A stretch of DNA of 7,394 nt from an uncultured Rhodocyclaceae bacterium (GCA_903950295.1 CAJBAP010000085.1:1-7394), one strand, 5' to 3'; positions 1-6,674 are shown, counted from the first letter of the stretch. Made by a program: numbers and translations. Notes: generated from the sequence alone by a model not told the origin.

Positions 1-36
1 CGACCGTGGTCACGGTGTTGAGCACTGTTTGGGTTC

Positions 37-66
37 AACGGCAGGTACAGACTGGTTGCTGCCGTT
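37..66. repeat. Inverted repeat (8-bp stem) downstream of the GIY-YIG gene
   Basis: AACGGCAG (37-44) and CTGCCGTT (59-66) are perfect reverse complements around a 14-base loop. On the minus strand it lies about 45 bases past the stop codon of the GIY-YIG gene. There is no run of T after it, so it is a weak terminator candidate; it may be part of a dispersed palindromic element. Positions 1-110 otherwise show no gene. Confidence 0.5.
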
Positions 67-110
67 CTGGAGTTGTCAGCCGGCGACTGCACCCGACTCA
101 ATGCCGCCAT

Positions 111-1628
111 TCAGCGGCTTGTTTTGATCTTAAGCTCTTGCAAATATTTGATCGCATCTTCAAGTGGCTGCTTTTGGTAACGAATTCTGTTCCTCAGGGA
201 GTGAACGCTGATTCCGTATTCTTCAGCTAATCGAGTAATTGAATCGAAAGACTTACCAAAAGCCGTTACAGGGTGACTCTGTGCCCCACCTTTGGGTTTC
301 TTCTGGAAATGCCTTATAGCCTCCTCCAGATCATCACCCATTTTGACAACGCGATGCCTAAGGGACTCGGCTTTGATTCCATAATGACGCGCACAGTCCG
401 CATATGAACCGAAGGTCTGGCCAAATGCTTGAAGGGTTATGCCCTGATACTTTGCTGTTTCTGGAGGCGCAACTAACCCCAATGCCTGTTCAACTGTCCA
501 ACCGTTCTTTTTAATTCTTGCACTAACAGTCTTGAAGGAAAGTCCGTGAGCCTTGGCGGCTTGGTAGATTGACGGATATTCAACATTAGCAGCAACTATC
601 TTCTTGCGATACGGGACTGGTCTTGGCTCAATCTCTGCTGCCTGCTCAGGAGACCACTTTAGTCTTCCAAGCCTTAGGTTAAAGACACCAGCATCAATCC
701 CGAAATACTCAGCAGCAGCACCCTTGGATGGAAACGTGATGCCACCCACGGTGATCCGGTCAGGTGTCCCGATTGATCCACCGGGGCTGACGTTGTAGCC
801 ATCTACGATGGTGTTCCGCCTGATAATCTCGTCAATCTCTTGCTGCTGAAGTTCAGCAAATGACCTCGCATCACATCGGATTGCTTCAATGCTGAAGTTC
901 TCTACACCATGCAGCCTCATGGCGTTGTATAGCTTGGTATTCAGCTTCTTCTTGATTGCAGCGTTCTTGTGACCGTTGAAGCGTTGCCATAGTGGGCTAA
1001 TGGTGATGCCAACGTACTGTTTGTTAGTCACCCTGTTGCTGATCAGATAAAGTTTGTATTCACCAGCATCGGTAGCCGGATACTCCTTGCCATCGACAAT
1101 CTCGATATTCAACCAAACCTGATTTGATCTGCCATCGTTCTGCCGCCTGAACCTTGGCGGGGCTTCTTCGATTTCAACAGCTTGCTCTGGTGTCCAGCCT
1201 AACCTTAGCCGCTTGGCAACTAGCTTCTCATTCTTCCCGTAAGCCTGAGCCATTGCCCAACTATTGGGATACGTCTTCCCAGCACAGGTGACATCCTTGG
1301 TTACCTTCGGCTTCTTGATGTGCGACTCAAGACCTACAGCCTGATCAGGAGTCCAGCCCATTGAAAGCCGCTTGTGGACGGTGCCTTCCTCAATCCCGAA
1401 ATGCTCTGCTGCATCCCTGATGGAATCAAAGGTTCCTGTGCTAGTGGTTAGTTTGATACCTCGTTCAGGCCGCTTAATCTGATGAGGCACAAGCTCTAGA
1501 GCTTCCTCAGGTGTCCATCCCGCCTTTACTCTCCGTGCAGCATTCCCATAGTGCTTACCGAAGTGGGCCGCCGCCTGCCGCAGAGAAGAAAATGTGTCGC
1601 CATTGACGGTAATTGGGTTGGATGTCAT
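111..1628 (-). CDS. GIY-YIG endonuclease flanked by seven HTH-like repeat modules
   Basis: Predicted 505-aa DNA endonuclease, not matched to a named gene. The central GIY-YIG domain (about 191-285) has the expected residues in order: Tyr194 in LYLI, Tyr205 in QYVG, Arg216 with His220 in LWQRFNGH, Glu264 in QQQEIDEI and Asn279 in GYNVSPGG; the first glycine of the GIY motif is replaced (KLYLI). Three copies of a 41-42-residue module precede it (6-46, 60-100, 113-153) and four follow (292-333, 344-385, 399-440, 454-495). The module reads roughly T..G.TF.S...AA.HFGI....V..RL..GWTPEQALEL and resembles the IENR1/NUMOD1 DNA-binding repeats of homing endonucleases. No signal peptide or membrane segment is visible. 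GC content is about 50% by hand counts, well below mfd, and the gene stands alone after 391 gene-free bases, so recent acquisition is likely. Probable role: site-specific DNA cutting in gene mobility. A phage-derived or defence nuclease is also possible. No intron or intein is seen, so it would be free-standing. Confidence 0.85.
   Translation of the reverse strand: MTSNPITVNGDTFSSLRQAAAHFGKHYGNAARRVKAGWTPEEALELVPHQIKRPERGIKLTTSTGTFDSIRDAAEHFGIEEGTVHKRLSMGWTPDQAVGLESHIKKPKVTKDVTCAGKTYPNSWAMAQAYGKNEKLVAKRLRLGWTPEQAVEIEEAPPRFRRQNDGRSNQVWLNIEIVDGKEYPATDAGEYKLYLISNRVTNKQYVGITISPLWQRFNGHKNAAIKKKLNTKLYNAMRLHGVENFSIEAIRCDARSFAELQQQEIDEIIRRNTIVDGYNVSPGGSIGTPDRITVGGITFPSKGAAAEYFGIDAGVFNLRLGRLKWSPEQAAEIEPRPVPYRKKIVAANVEYPSIYQAAKAHGLSFKTVSARIKKNGWTVEQALGLVAPPETAKYQGITLQAFGQTFGSYADCARHYGIKAESLRHRVVKMGDDLEEAIRHFQKKPKGGAQSHPVTAFGKSFDSITRLAEEYGISVHSLRNRIRYQKQPLEDAIKYLQELKIKTSR
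144..755 (-). repeat. C-terminal module array (repeats 4-7) of the GIY-YIG protein
   Basis: Four modules at 755-630, 599-474, 434-309 and 269-144, each 42 codons. They carry one extra residue before the GWTPEQA position compared with the N-terminal set. Repeats 4 and 5 keep recognisable versions (KWSPEQAA, GWTVEQAL), while repeats 6 and 7 have lost the Trp (GDDLEEAI, KQPLEDAI) but keep the first half, including AFG..F.S and YGI...SLR.R. Repeats 6 and 7 resemble each other most, suggesting a separate, later duplication. Confidence 0.8.
1170..1613 (-). repeat. N-terminal module array (repeats 1-3) of the GIY-YIG protein
   Basis: Three modules at 1613-1491, 1451-1329 and 1292-1170, each 41 codons with linkers of 12-13 codons. 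All three end in GWTPEEAL, GWTPDQAV or GWTPEQAV, and each has AA or AQA with a following FG/YG in the middle. The similarity is at protein level; the DNA of the modules has diverged, so this is an old duplication and not a recent DNA expansion. The pattern S...AA...GI....V..R fits a helix-turn-helix-like fold, which is inference. Confidence 0.8.
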
Positions 1629-1638
1629 TTCAATGAAA

Positions 1639-1645
1639 TCCTACC
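1639..1645 (-). promoter_or_regulatory. Ribosome binding site of the GIY-YIG gene
   Basis: Minus-strand GGTAGGA lies ten bases before the ATG at 1628-1626. The AGGA core and acceptable spacing support this start. The first repeat module of the protein begins only five residues after this methionine, which also argues against a later start. Confidence 0.6.
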
Positions 1646-1987
1646 AAAGCTTTTCCTATTGCCCACAATTTTCGGATCAGCGAGTGGCGGACTTAGGTTC
1701 GTTGCGGCCCCACACCTTTGTGAGTACAAGGGCAGCAAACGCTGCACTCCTGCCTGCCGGGATGAAAATCCGTAGTTGAAATTTGAACGGCAGCTTCACT
1801 ATTCTTCGGGCCTGACTCGAATGGCCGCTCCCATTTTGTTCCACAGGCCGCTCAGGGCACATAAGGTGAGTTCGGTTTTTTGGTAACCAGCCTCTCAACT
1901 TTCGTTGCTGGATTTTCAGGGCAGGGTTTGCCCTCTGACCAGAATCGGCCCTCCGGTACTTCATCTCAAGGGTATCGACAGGCTGAA

Positions 1988-2018
1988 GGCAGCAGGTGCC
2001 GTCCCGCCAGCGCCGACT
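1988..2018. repeat. Dispersed repeat, copy A, just after the mfd stop codon
   Basis: The 22-base core at 1997-2018 matches 4405-4426 exactly and lies in the same orientation. It begins at the last base of the second of the tandem mfd stops (TAA TAG) read on the minus strand. GGCA (1988-1991), a five-base loop and TGCC (1997-2000) form the same small hairpin seen in copy B. Similarity ends at the hairpin on the left side. It could contribute to the 3' end of mfd mRNA, but there is no T-rich tail, so I do not call it a terminator. Confidence 0.7.
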
Positions 2019-2019
2019 A

Positions 2020-5000
2020 TTACGGCTTGAGGTGCTTGAAGAGTTCCTTCACCGCGACTACCCGTTCCCTGAGCGTGCCGGTTACCTTCTGCCAGCTTAG
2101 CTTGTCCGGTCCGGCGAGTTTGAAGGAACGGTCTGACTGAATGAGCTTGATGATGTTGGCCGGGTCGATGGGCGGATTTTTCACGAACTGGAGCTGGATG
2201 GCATTGGCCCCGGCATCGAGCTTGGCAATACCGAGCGGACCGCCGAGCAGGCGCAGGCGGTGGGTTTCGATGAGCGCGTGGGTTTGCGCAGGCATTTCGC
2301 CATACCGGTCGATGAGCTCTTCCTGCATCAGGCGCAACGCATCTTCGCTGTCACAGTTGGCGAGGCGTTTGTAGAGCGTCAGGCGCTCGTGTACGTCGGG
2401 GCAGTAGGCGTCGGGGAGCAGGGCGGGTGCGCGCAGGTTGATTGTGGCAGTGACGGCGAGCGGTTGGGTGAGGTCGGGAATGGTTTTGCCGTCCTTGAGT
2501 GCGCGCACCGCCGCGTTGAGCATGTTGGTGTAGAGGGCAAAGCCGATCTCGTGGATTTCTCCCGACTGGTTTTCGCCCAGCACCTCGCCGGCGCCGCGAA
2601 TCTCCAGATCGTGCATGGCGAGGAAGAACCCGGAACCCAGTTCTTCCATGGCCTGGATGGCATCGAGCCGGCGCTGCGCCTGCGCGCTGGGCTTGGCGTG
2701 CTCGTCGGTGAGCAGGTAAGCGTAGGCCTGATGGTGGCTGCGGCCAACGCGTCCGCGCAGTTGATGCAGCTGGGCGAGGCCGAACTTGTCGGCACGATTG
2801 ATAACGATGGTGTTGGCGTGCGGGTTGTCGATACCGGTTTCGATGATGGTGGAGCACAGCAGCAGGTTGTGCTTCTGCTGGGTAAATTCGCGCATCACGC
2901 GCTCCAGTTCGCGTTCTGGCAGCTGACCGTGGCCGATGACGGTGCGCGCCTCGGGCAGTAGTTTTACCAGCCGCTCCTGCATGTTCTCGATGGTGTCGAC
3001 CTCGTTGTGGAGGAAGTAGACCTGGCCACCGCGCTTGAATTCTCGCAGGCATGCTTCGCGCACCAGACCGGTCGACCAGCGATTGACGAAGGTCTTGATG
3101 GCGAGGCGCTTTTGCGGTGGCGTGGCGATTACCGAAAAGTCGCGCAGACCTTCGAGCGACAGGCCGAGGGTGCGCGGGATGGGGGTGGCGGTCAGGGTCA
3201 GCACATCCACCTCGGCGCGCAGGGCTTTCAAGGCTTCTTTCTGTCGTACGCCGAAGCGGTGTTCCTCGTCGACGATGACCAGGCCGAGGCGCTCGAAACC
3301 TACATCCTTTTGCAACAGGCGATGGGTGCCGATGAGGATGTCGATCTTGCCCTGACCGAGCAAAACCACTGCTTCATCCTGTTCTTTCTTCGACTTGAAA
3401 CGCGAGATTTCCGCGACCTTGACGGGCCAGTCGGCGAAGCGGTCGGCGAAGTTCTGATAGTGCTGTTCGGCGAGCAGGGTGGTCGGACAGAGCACGGCGA
3501 CCTGCTTGCCATCGGCAACGGCGACGAAGGCAGCGCGCATGGCAACTTCCGTCTTGCCAAAACCCACGTCGCCGCAGACTAGGCGGTCCATCGGCTTGCC
3601 TGAAACCATGTCGGTGATCACCGCGCCGATGGCGGCGAGTTGGTCGGGTGTTTCCTCGAAACCGAAGCCGGCGGCAAATGCTTCAAGATCATTGGTCTTG
3701 AAGGAAAATTCGTGGCCTTGCCGCGCGGCGCGTTGGGCATAAAGATGCAGTAGTTCCGCCGCCGTGTCGCGTACCTGTTCGGCGGCTTTCTTCTTCGCCT
3801 TGTCCCACTGGCCCGAGCCGAGCGTGTGCAACAGCACGGCTTCGGGATCGACGCCGCTGTAGCGCGAGATGACTTCGAGTTGGGCAACCGGCACGTAGAG
3901 CTTGGCCTCGTTGGCATACTCGAGGTGGAGAAACTCTTCATTGCCGTCGCCGTGGTCCATGTGCACCAAGCCGAGATAGCGGCCGATGCCATGATTCTCG
4001 TGCACTACCGGGTCGCCGATCTTCAGTTCCGAGAGGTCGCGCAGCCAGCCTTCGAGGTTGGCCCTGCGTGCGTCCGAGCGCTTGTGGCGCGGGCGGGCGG
4101 TGGCGGCGTAGAGCTCGTTTTCGGTAATGACAGCAAGGTCGGCGAGAACGAAACCACCCGAGAGCGGGGCGGTCGCAAGCATCAGGCGAGTTTCACTCAC
4201 GATGAATGCGGAAAAATCGGCGCATGTTTCAGCGTACAGCTCGTGTTCGGCGAGATATTCCTTCAGCGTTTCACGTCGGCCGGCGGATTCGGCGAGCAGC
4301 AGTACGCGGGCCGGAGTGGTGTCGAGAAAGTGGCGCAGCGCTGCCAGAGGGTCGTCGGCTTTGCGGTCGACAGCAACGTTGGGAAGCGCGTTTGGCAACT
4401 GGGATGCCGTCCCGCCAGCGCCGACTTTTTGCAGGAACTGTGCAAACGCGTTGGCCGCGATGAAGAAGTCCTCGTCGCGCAAAAAGAGTTCTGCCGGCGG
4501 CAGTACGGGTCGCGAACGGTCGCCGCCAAGCATCTTGTAGCGCGATTGCAGGTCGGTCCAGAACTCCGCAAGTGCAGCCGGCACATCGCCGTGCAGCATG
4601 AGTGTCGTTTCGGCCGGCAGGTAGTCGAACAGGGTCGCGGTCTGCTCGAAAAAGAGTGGCAGGTAATACTCGATGCCGGCGGGCATGATGCCGTTCGAGA
4701 CGTCCTTGTAGAGGGAAATACGGGAGGCGTCACCTTCAAAGAAATCCCTGAAGCGCTGGCGGAAGGTGGTGCGGCCAAGCTCGCCGGCGGGCATTTCGCG
4801 CGCCGGCAGCAGGCGGATTTCGGGAACGGGGAAAAGCGTGCGCTGGCTGTCGACATCGAAGCTGCGCAACGTCTCGATTTCGTCGTCGAACAGTTCGACC
4901 CGGTAGGGCAGTTGAGTCCCCATCGGGAAGAGATCGATCAGGCCACCGCGTACACTGTATTCGCCGGGCGCAACGACCTGCGTGACGTGCTGGTAACCGG

Positions 5001-5442
5001 CCAGCGTCATCTGGGCGCGCAGCTTGTCAAGATCAAGCTTGTCACCCTTTTTCATGAAGAAGGTATGGGCGGCAAGGAAGGCGGGGGGCGCCAGTCGCGT
5101 GACCGCTGTCGAAGCAGCGACGATCAGCACGTCACACTGGTTTTGCGTGACCGCGAACAGCGTGGCCAGCCGTTCAGAAATCAAATCCTGGTGTGGGGAG
5201 AAATGATCGTAAGGTAGCGTTTCCCAGTCGGGCAGCAGATGTACGCGCAGGCCCGGGGCGAACCAGACGACTTCTTCGGCGAGACGTTGTGCTTCGAGAG
5301 GACTGGCGGTGATGACGGTTAATAACCGCCCCGCATTCGCCAACTGCGCGATGGCGAGTGCGTCGGCGGAAGCGGCGAGCCCGGGTAAGGGCGTACGCTG
5401 GCCGGCTTTGGGTGGCGCCGGCAGCGGCAACAGGAAATTCAT
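2020..5442 (-). CDS. mfd: Mfd, transcription-repair coupling factor
   Basis: DNA translocase that binds RNA polymerase stalled at DNA damage, pushes it off using ATP, and recruits UvrA to begin nucleotide excision repair on the transcribed strand. It is complete, 1140 aa (E. coli Mfd is 1148). In order: UvrB-like N-terminal region (about 1-350, including DWETLPYDHFSPHQD at 72-86); RNA-polymerase-interacting, CarD-like domain (about 470-540, with IGDPVVHENHGIGRYLG at 475-491); RecG-like motor (about 590-960) with Walker A GDVGFGKTE 624-632, GTHRLL 705-710, DEEH 725-728, TATPIPRT 751-758 and QLRGRVGR 894-901; a TRG-like segment EELGSGFFLAMHDLEIRGAG 933-952; and the C-terminal TRCF domain (about 995-1100). 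All motor motifs are intact. The ATG lies 19 bases after the dnaJ stop without a clear Shine-Dalgarno sequence, so coupled translation is possible. The gene ends in tandem in-frame stops TAA TAG. Odd feature: residues 339-346 are encoded by a 22-bp sequence repeated just downstream of the gene. Confidence 0.98.
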   Translation of the reverse strand: MNFLLPLPAPPKAGQRTPLPGLAASADALAIAQLANAGRLLTVITASPLEAQRLAEEVVWFAPGLRVHLLPDWETLPYDHFSPHQDLISERLATLFAVTQNQCDVLIVAASTAVTRLAPPAFLAAHTFFMKKGDKLDLDKLRAQMTLAGYQHVTQVVAPGEYSVRGGLIDLFPMGTQLPYRVELFDDEIETLRSFDVDSQRTLFPVPEIRLLPAREMPAGELGRTTFRQRFRDFFEGDASRISLYKDVSNGIMPAGIEYYLPLFFEQTATLFDYLPAETTLMLHGDVPAALAEFWTDLQSRYKMLGGDRSRPVLPPAELFLRDEDFFIAANAFAQFLQKVGAGGTASQLPNALPNVAVDRKADDPLAALRHFLDTTPARVLLLAESAGRRETLKEYLAEHELYAETCADFSAFIVSETRLMLATAPLSGGFVLADLAVITENELYAATARPRHKRSDARRANLEGWLRDLSELKIGDPVVHENHGIGRYLGLVHMDHGDGNEEFLHLEYANEAKLYVPVAQLEVISRYSGVDPEAVLLHTLGSGQWDKAKKKAAEQVRDTAAELLHLYAQRAARQGHEFSFKTNDLEAFAAGFGFEETPDQLAAIGAVITDMVSGKPMDRLVCGDVGFGKTEVAMRAAFVAVADGKQVAVLCPTTLLAEQHYQNFADRFADWPVKVAEISRFKSKKEQDEAVVLLGQGKIDILIGTHRLLQKDVGFERLGLVIVDEEHRFGVRQKEALKALRAEVDVLTLTATPIPRTLGLSLEGLRDFSVIATPPQKRLAIKTFVNRWSTGLVREACLREFKRGGQVYFLHNEVDTIENMQERLVKLLPEARTVIGHGQLPERELERVMREFTQQKHNLLLCSTIIETGIDNPHANTIVINRADKFGLAQLHQLRGRVGRSHHQAYAYLLTDEHAKPSAQAQRRLDAIQAMEELGSGFFLAMHDLEIRGAGEVLGENQSGEIHEIGFALYTNMLNAAVRALKDGKTIPDLTQPLAVTATINLRAPALLPDAYCPDVHERLTLYKRLANCDSEDALRLMQEELIDRYGEMPAQTHALIETHRLRLLGGPLGIAKLDAGANAIQLQFVKNPPIDPANIIKLIQSDRSFKLAGPDKLSWQKVTGTLRERVVAVKELFKHLKP
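4394..4426. repeat. Dispersed repeat, copy B, inside mfd
   Basis: Positions 4405-4426 (plus strand, starting TGCCGTCCCG and ending CAGCGCCGACT) are identical over 22 bases to 1997-2018. In both copies the core is preceded by GGCA, a short loop, then the TGCC that begins the core (here GGCA 4394-4397, seven-base loop), so the shared unit is about 33 bases. On the minus strand the core is read in frame as mfd residues 339-346 (KVGAGGTA) and the hairpin part as SQLPN. The sequence identity is direct; that both come from a multi-copy genomic element is inference from only two copies. Confidence 0.7.
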
Positions 5443-5461
5443 GTGTTCGTGCAGCCGATGC

Positions 5462-6598
5462 TTACCCGGCGAAGAACTCTTTTACCTTGTCCATCCAGCT
5501 TTGTGCCTTCGGGTTGTGGGTGGCGGCGTTGTCCTGGCTGAGGGCTTCGAATTCACGCAGCAATTCCTTCTGGCGGTCGGTGAGGCTCACGGGGGTTTCG
5601 ACGACGACGTGGCAGAGCAGGTCGCCATGGCCGATCGAGCGCACGCCCTTGATGCCCTTGCCGCGCAGGCGGAAGACTTTTCCGGTCTGGGTTTCGGTTG
5701 GCACCTTGAGGCGCGCTACGCCGTCGAGTGTGGGAATCTCGATTTCGCCGCCGAGGGCCGCGACGGTGAAGCTGACCGGCATTTCGCAATGCAGGTCGTC
5801 GTGATCGCGCTGGAAGACCGTGTGTGCCTTGAGGTGGATCTGCACGTACAGGTCGCCGGGAGGGCCGCCATTGACGCCAGGTTCGCCTTCGCCGGACAGC
5901 CGGATGCGATCGCCCTCGTCGATACCGGAGGGAATTTTCACCGAGAGTGTCTTGTGCTGCTTGACGCGTCCGCCGCCCTGGCAGGTGGGGCATGGGTCGG
6001 CGATGAAACGGCCGGTGCCGTGGCACTTCGGGCAGGTTTGCTGGATCGAGAAGAAGCCCTGCTGCATGCGTACCTGGCCGTGGCCGCCGCAGGTAGGACA
6101 GGTCTTGGGTTCCGTGCCCTTCTTGGCGCCGCTGCCGTGGCAGCCTTCACATTCGGCCATGGTGGGAATGCGAATACGCGTTTCGGTGCCGCGCGCGGCT
6201 TCTTCGAGCGAGACTTCGAGGTTGTAGCGCAGGTCGGCACCGCGATAGACGTTGGAACGCCCGCCACCGCCACCGCCGGCGCGACCGCCGAAGATGTCGC
6301 CGAAGATATCGGAGAAGGCATCGCCAAAATTGCCGAAGCCGGCACCGCCGCCCTGGCCACCACCCATCGAGGGGTCGACGCCGGCGTGGCCGAACTGATC
6401 GTAAGCCTGGCGCTTCTTGGCGTCCGAGAGAATCTCGTAGGCTTCCTTGGCTTCCTTGAAATGTTCCTCGGATTTTGGGTTGTCAGGGTTGCGGTCAGGA
6501 TGGTGCTTCATCGCCAGGCGACGGTAGGCCTTCTTGATTTCGTCGTCTGCGGCGTCCCGGTTGATGCCGAGAACTTCGTAATAGTCGCGTTTTGCCAT
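5462..6598 (-). CDS. dnaJ: DnaJ (Hsp40) co-chaperone, type I
   Basis: Co-chaperone that delivers unfolded substrates to DnaK and stimulates its ATPase. It is a complete 378-aa protein, the usual length for proteobacterial DnaJ. The J domain covers about residues 1-70, with the essential HPD at 33-35 and [10 protein letters not shown] at its end. A Gly/Phe-rich linker follows (about 75-115, including [12 protein letters not shown]). Four CxxCxGxG zinc motifs are intact: CEGCHGSG 150-157, CPTCGGHG 167-174, CPKCHGTG 189-196 and CPTCQGGG 203-210. The C-terminal substrate-binding and dimerisation domains run from about 215 to the end. The ATG start gives the canonical [11 protein letters not shown]; only a weak ribosome site (GAGA, about seven bases upstream) is visible. 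It is separated from dnaK by 76 bases containing a hairpin and from mfd by 19 bases, so it is probably co-transcribed with both. No catalytic or zinc residue is missing. Confidence 0.98.
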   Translation of the reverse strand: MAKRDYYEVLGINRDAADDEIKKAYRRLAMKHHPDRNPDNPKSEEHFKEAKEAYEILSDAKKRQAYDQFGHAGVDPSMGGGQGGGAGFGNFGDAFSDIFGDIFGGRAGGGGGGRSNVYRGADLRYNLEVSLEEAARGTETRIRIPTMAECEGCHGSGAKKGTEPKTCPTCGGHGQVRMQQGFFSIQQTCPKCHGTGRFIADPCPTCQGGGRVKQHKTLSVKIPSGIDEGDRIRLSGEGEPGVNGGPPGDLYVQIHLKAHTVFQRDHDDLHCEMPVSFTVAALGGEIEIPTLDGVARLKVPTETQTGKVFRLRGKGIKGVRSIGHGDLLCHVVVETPVSLTDRQKELLREFEALSQDNAATHNPKAQSWMDKVKEFFAG

Positions 6599-6621
6599 GG
6601 CTGTCTCAAGAAAACGGAAAT

Positions 6622-6651
6622 GGGCCGCGGCTGAAAATTAGCCGGCGGCCC
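6622..6651 (-). terminator. GC-rich hairpin between dnaK and dnaJ: probable partial terminator or attenuator
   Basis: In the minus-strand direction a 12-base arm GGGCCGCCGGCT (6651-6640) pairs with AGCCGCGGCCC (6632-6622) around the 7-base loop AATTTTC, with a single bulged C: eleven base pairs, nearly all G-C. It is followed by ATTTCCGTTTTCTTG, a T-rich but interrupted tail. A weaker stem (6654-6674: five pairs, a C-A mismatch, two more pairs) lies just before it, directly after the dnaK stop. A strong stem with an imperfect U tract between dnaK and dnaJ suggests partial termination or protection of the dnaK mRNA 3' end, giving more DnaK than DnaJ. Structure is seen; function is inferred. 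Confidence 0.6.
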
Positions 6652-6674
6652 GCTTCACTGGTGTTGCCGGTGAA

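Larger units (their letters stand above)
1629..2019. other. 391-base intergenic region between mfd and the GIY-YIG gene, no convincing gene
   Basis: No reading frame here has both a ribosome site and protein-like composition. What can be seen: repeat copy A next to mfd; an 8-base direct repeat GGCCGCTC at 1823-1830 and 1846-1853; a 6-bp hairpin AGGGCA/TGCCCT at 1918-1934 without a T tract; and GAACGGCAGC at 1785-1794, whose reverse complement occurs on the other side of the GIY-YIG gene at 58-67. It should contain the promoter of that gene, but I see no clear -35/-10 pair. The mixture of short repeats suggests debris of dispersed intergenic repeats rather than a conserved regulatory region. 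Confidence 0.6.

Noticed and set aside
1..110. Integron attC-like site after the nuclease gene (GTTGAAC is present on the minus strand)
   Set aside because: No partner core site of the form RYYYAAC at the proper place, and the hairpin here does not match the attC arrangement. No integrase is seen.
144..1613. A TALE-like one-module-one-base recognition code
   Set aside because: Seven modules that differ at many positions and carry no single hypervariable residue pair; nothing in one sequence supports a code.
1918..1934. Hairpin AGGGCA/TGCCCT as an mfd terminator
   Set aside because: Only six pairs, about 85 bases past the stop, and followed by no T tract on the transcribed strand.
1677..1964. 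A 95-codon minus-strand reading frame between mfd and the nuclease gene
   Set aside because: No ribosome site before its ATG, composition rich in Arg and Lys without any recognisable pattern, and it lies across several short repeats. Most likely chance.
2260..2961. A 233-codon plus-strand frame and a matching 233-codon minus-strand frame in another phase, over the mfd motor region
   Set aside because: Both are shadows of the mfd frame, which carries intact helicase motifs here.
3826..5217. A 463-codon plus-strand open frame opposite mfd
   Set aside because: It lies fully antisense to well-conserved Mfd motifs; long antisense frames are expected opposite GC-rich codons, and the protein has no recognisable family features.
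5316..5328. Palindrome CGGTTAATAACCG inside the mfd N-terminal region
   Set aside because: Encodes ordinary Mfd residues and stands alone; likely chance, with no promoter or operator context.
5309..6634. A 441-codon plus-strand open frame opposite dnaJ
   Set aside because: Antisense shadow of dnaJ and the start of mfd; Ala/Gly/Val-rich with no domain pattern.
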